From positions 2,518-8,206 of the forward strand of contig DDJH01000078.1 of NCBI GenBank assembly GCA_002338895.1: 5,689 bases of DNA. Reading direction: 5' to 3'. The DNA comes from Lentisphaeria bacterium UBA1829. GTDB taxonomy: Bacteria; Verrucomicrobiota; Lentisphaeria; Victivallales; UBA1829. How positions within the stretch are numbered: position 1 is the first letter of the stretch; each line of letters opens with the position of its first letter. The notes beneath the pieces were generated by a model. The model was not told the origin of the DNA, did not search any database, and was given only the letters and a program-made list of their open reading frames with translations. Shown piece after piece: positions 5,092 through 5,689 of the stretch. Made by a program: the position numbers and the translations under genes.

Positions 5092-5689
5092 ATGTATACA
5101 GCCATTCTCCGAATGCTGGACGACACCACGCGGGAGATCCCGGTGGTCATGAACGGAAATTGCGCCATTCTCCGGAAGGAGGAGATTCCGCAGGAGACGA
5201 AGTCGGTGGATTTTCTGCCGGATTTCTGCAAAGCGGCCGTCTCGAGCGAGGGGTACTATGTGGTTCCGAGCATCGACAACGACGGACACGCGGGACAGAT
5301 CTTTTTCCGTCCGCGCGCCGAACAGGAGATTGAATTCGACTGCAACGACATGCCGCTGTATGTGTTTCACAACGGACGCAGCGTCTGTCTTGCCGTCGTC
5401 TCGGGCATGTCGCTTGAGTACAGTCTGATCACGGGGATCCGGGACGGCTTCTACTATATGTATCCCCGCTTTCTCCTGAACGGGGAAGGCGCATACGAAG
5501 ATCTTGAAGTCCGCTTTTTCGAACTGACCGGGAGCGAGGCGACCTGGAGCGGAGCCGCGCGGCGCTATCGCCGCTATCAGCTGGAACGCAACGCCTGCGA
5601 ACCGATCCGGGAACGGATGAAACGCTTCCCCGTTGTCGGAGAAGCCGCCCGGGGACCGGAAGTGCGTGTGCGCCTTGCCTGGAAGCCGG
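5092..5689 (+). CDS. Uncharacterised protein, 3' end off the right edge
   Basis: The frame stays open from the ATG at 5092 to the window edge, giving 199 codons with the same GC-rich codon style as the SDR gene. There is no signal peptide or membrane segment, so the visible part looks cytoplasmic. Residues 1-145 look beta-rich, with many aromatics and an exposed-strand pattern such as QIFFRP (69-74), PLYVFHNGRS (88-97) and GFYYMYPRF (119-127). Then comes a basic amphipathic stretch, TWSGAARRYRRYQLER (151-166), continuing to PIRERMKRF (171-179). A beta-sandwich followed by an 'A-x-x-Y-R-x-Y' helix resembles the start of some glycosidase-like proteins, where a TIM barrel follows. That would suit a sugar locus, but it is a weak resemblance from memory and no catalytic residue is visible. 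It is probably co-transcribed with the SDR gene. The gene is well supported; its family is not. Confidence 0.85.
   Translation, partial: MYTAILRMLDDTTREIPVVMNGNCAILRKEEIPQETKSVDFLPDFCKAAVSSEGYYVVPSIDNDGHAGQIFFRPRAEQEIEFDCNDMPLYVFHNGRSVCLAVVSGMSLEYSLITGIRDGFYYMYPRFLLNGEGAYEDLEVRFFELTGSEATWSGAARRYRRYQLERNACEPIRERMKRFPVVGEAARGPEVRVRLAWKP

Noticed and set aside
4279..5370. 363-codon minus-strand open frame across the SDR gene and into the last gene
   Set aside because: It is antisense to a textbook SDR and the start of the next gene, is rich in His/Arg/Val, and has no recognisable motif or ribosome site.

Overview
This is a compact, GC-rich bacterial segment. It holds six protein genes in two divergent transcription units, with no RNA gene, mobile element or CRISPR array that I could see. 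The genes look like sugar or small-carbon catabolism with its own regulator: an aldose 1-epimerase-like protein, a DUF1116 protein, a metallo-beta-lactamase-fold hydrolase, a ROK-family regulator, a short-chain dehydrogenase, and an uncharacterised protein running off the right edge. The Shine-Dalgarno sites and sigma70-like promoters point to an ordinary bacterium. The gene mix and base composition would suit a carbohydrate-degrading Lentisphaerota/Victivallales-type or similar gut organism, but that placement is only a guess.

Left half (minus strand, 2034 to 1): a full-length DUF1116 gene (817-2034) is followed, one base after its stop codon, by an aldose-epimerase-like gene (815 to beyond the left edge). 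The two are almost certainly co-transcribed and translationally coupled. Their likely promoter lies in the divergent spacer at 2076-2104 (TTGACT, 17 bp, TATAAT).

Right half (plus strand, 2121 to 5689): the MBL-fold hydrolase gene (2121-3014) overlaps the ROK regulator gene (3001-4140) by 14 bases. A 99-base gap with promoter- and operator-like elements precedes the SDR gene (4240-5043). After 48 bases comes an uncharacterised gene (5092 to beyond the right edge), probably in the SDR operon. A near-consensus promoter (2830-2857) lies inside the 3' end of the hydrolase gene, so the regulator can probably also be transcribed alone.

The simplest reading is a small catabolic locus in which the ROK protein senses a sugar-like ligand and controls its neighbours. 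The epimerase and SDR would act on the sugar or a derivative, and the hydrolase and DUF1116 protein would carry out later or side steps that cannot be named from sequence. The points most worth a second look are: the ROK protein has lost the catalytic Asp, the phosphate-loop Thr and the usual sugar-binding Glu but kept its zinc site; the DUF1116 protein is divergent and has none of its usual partners (FdrA, AllH) in view; and the internal promoter contains the only TTA and only ATA codons of its host gene.
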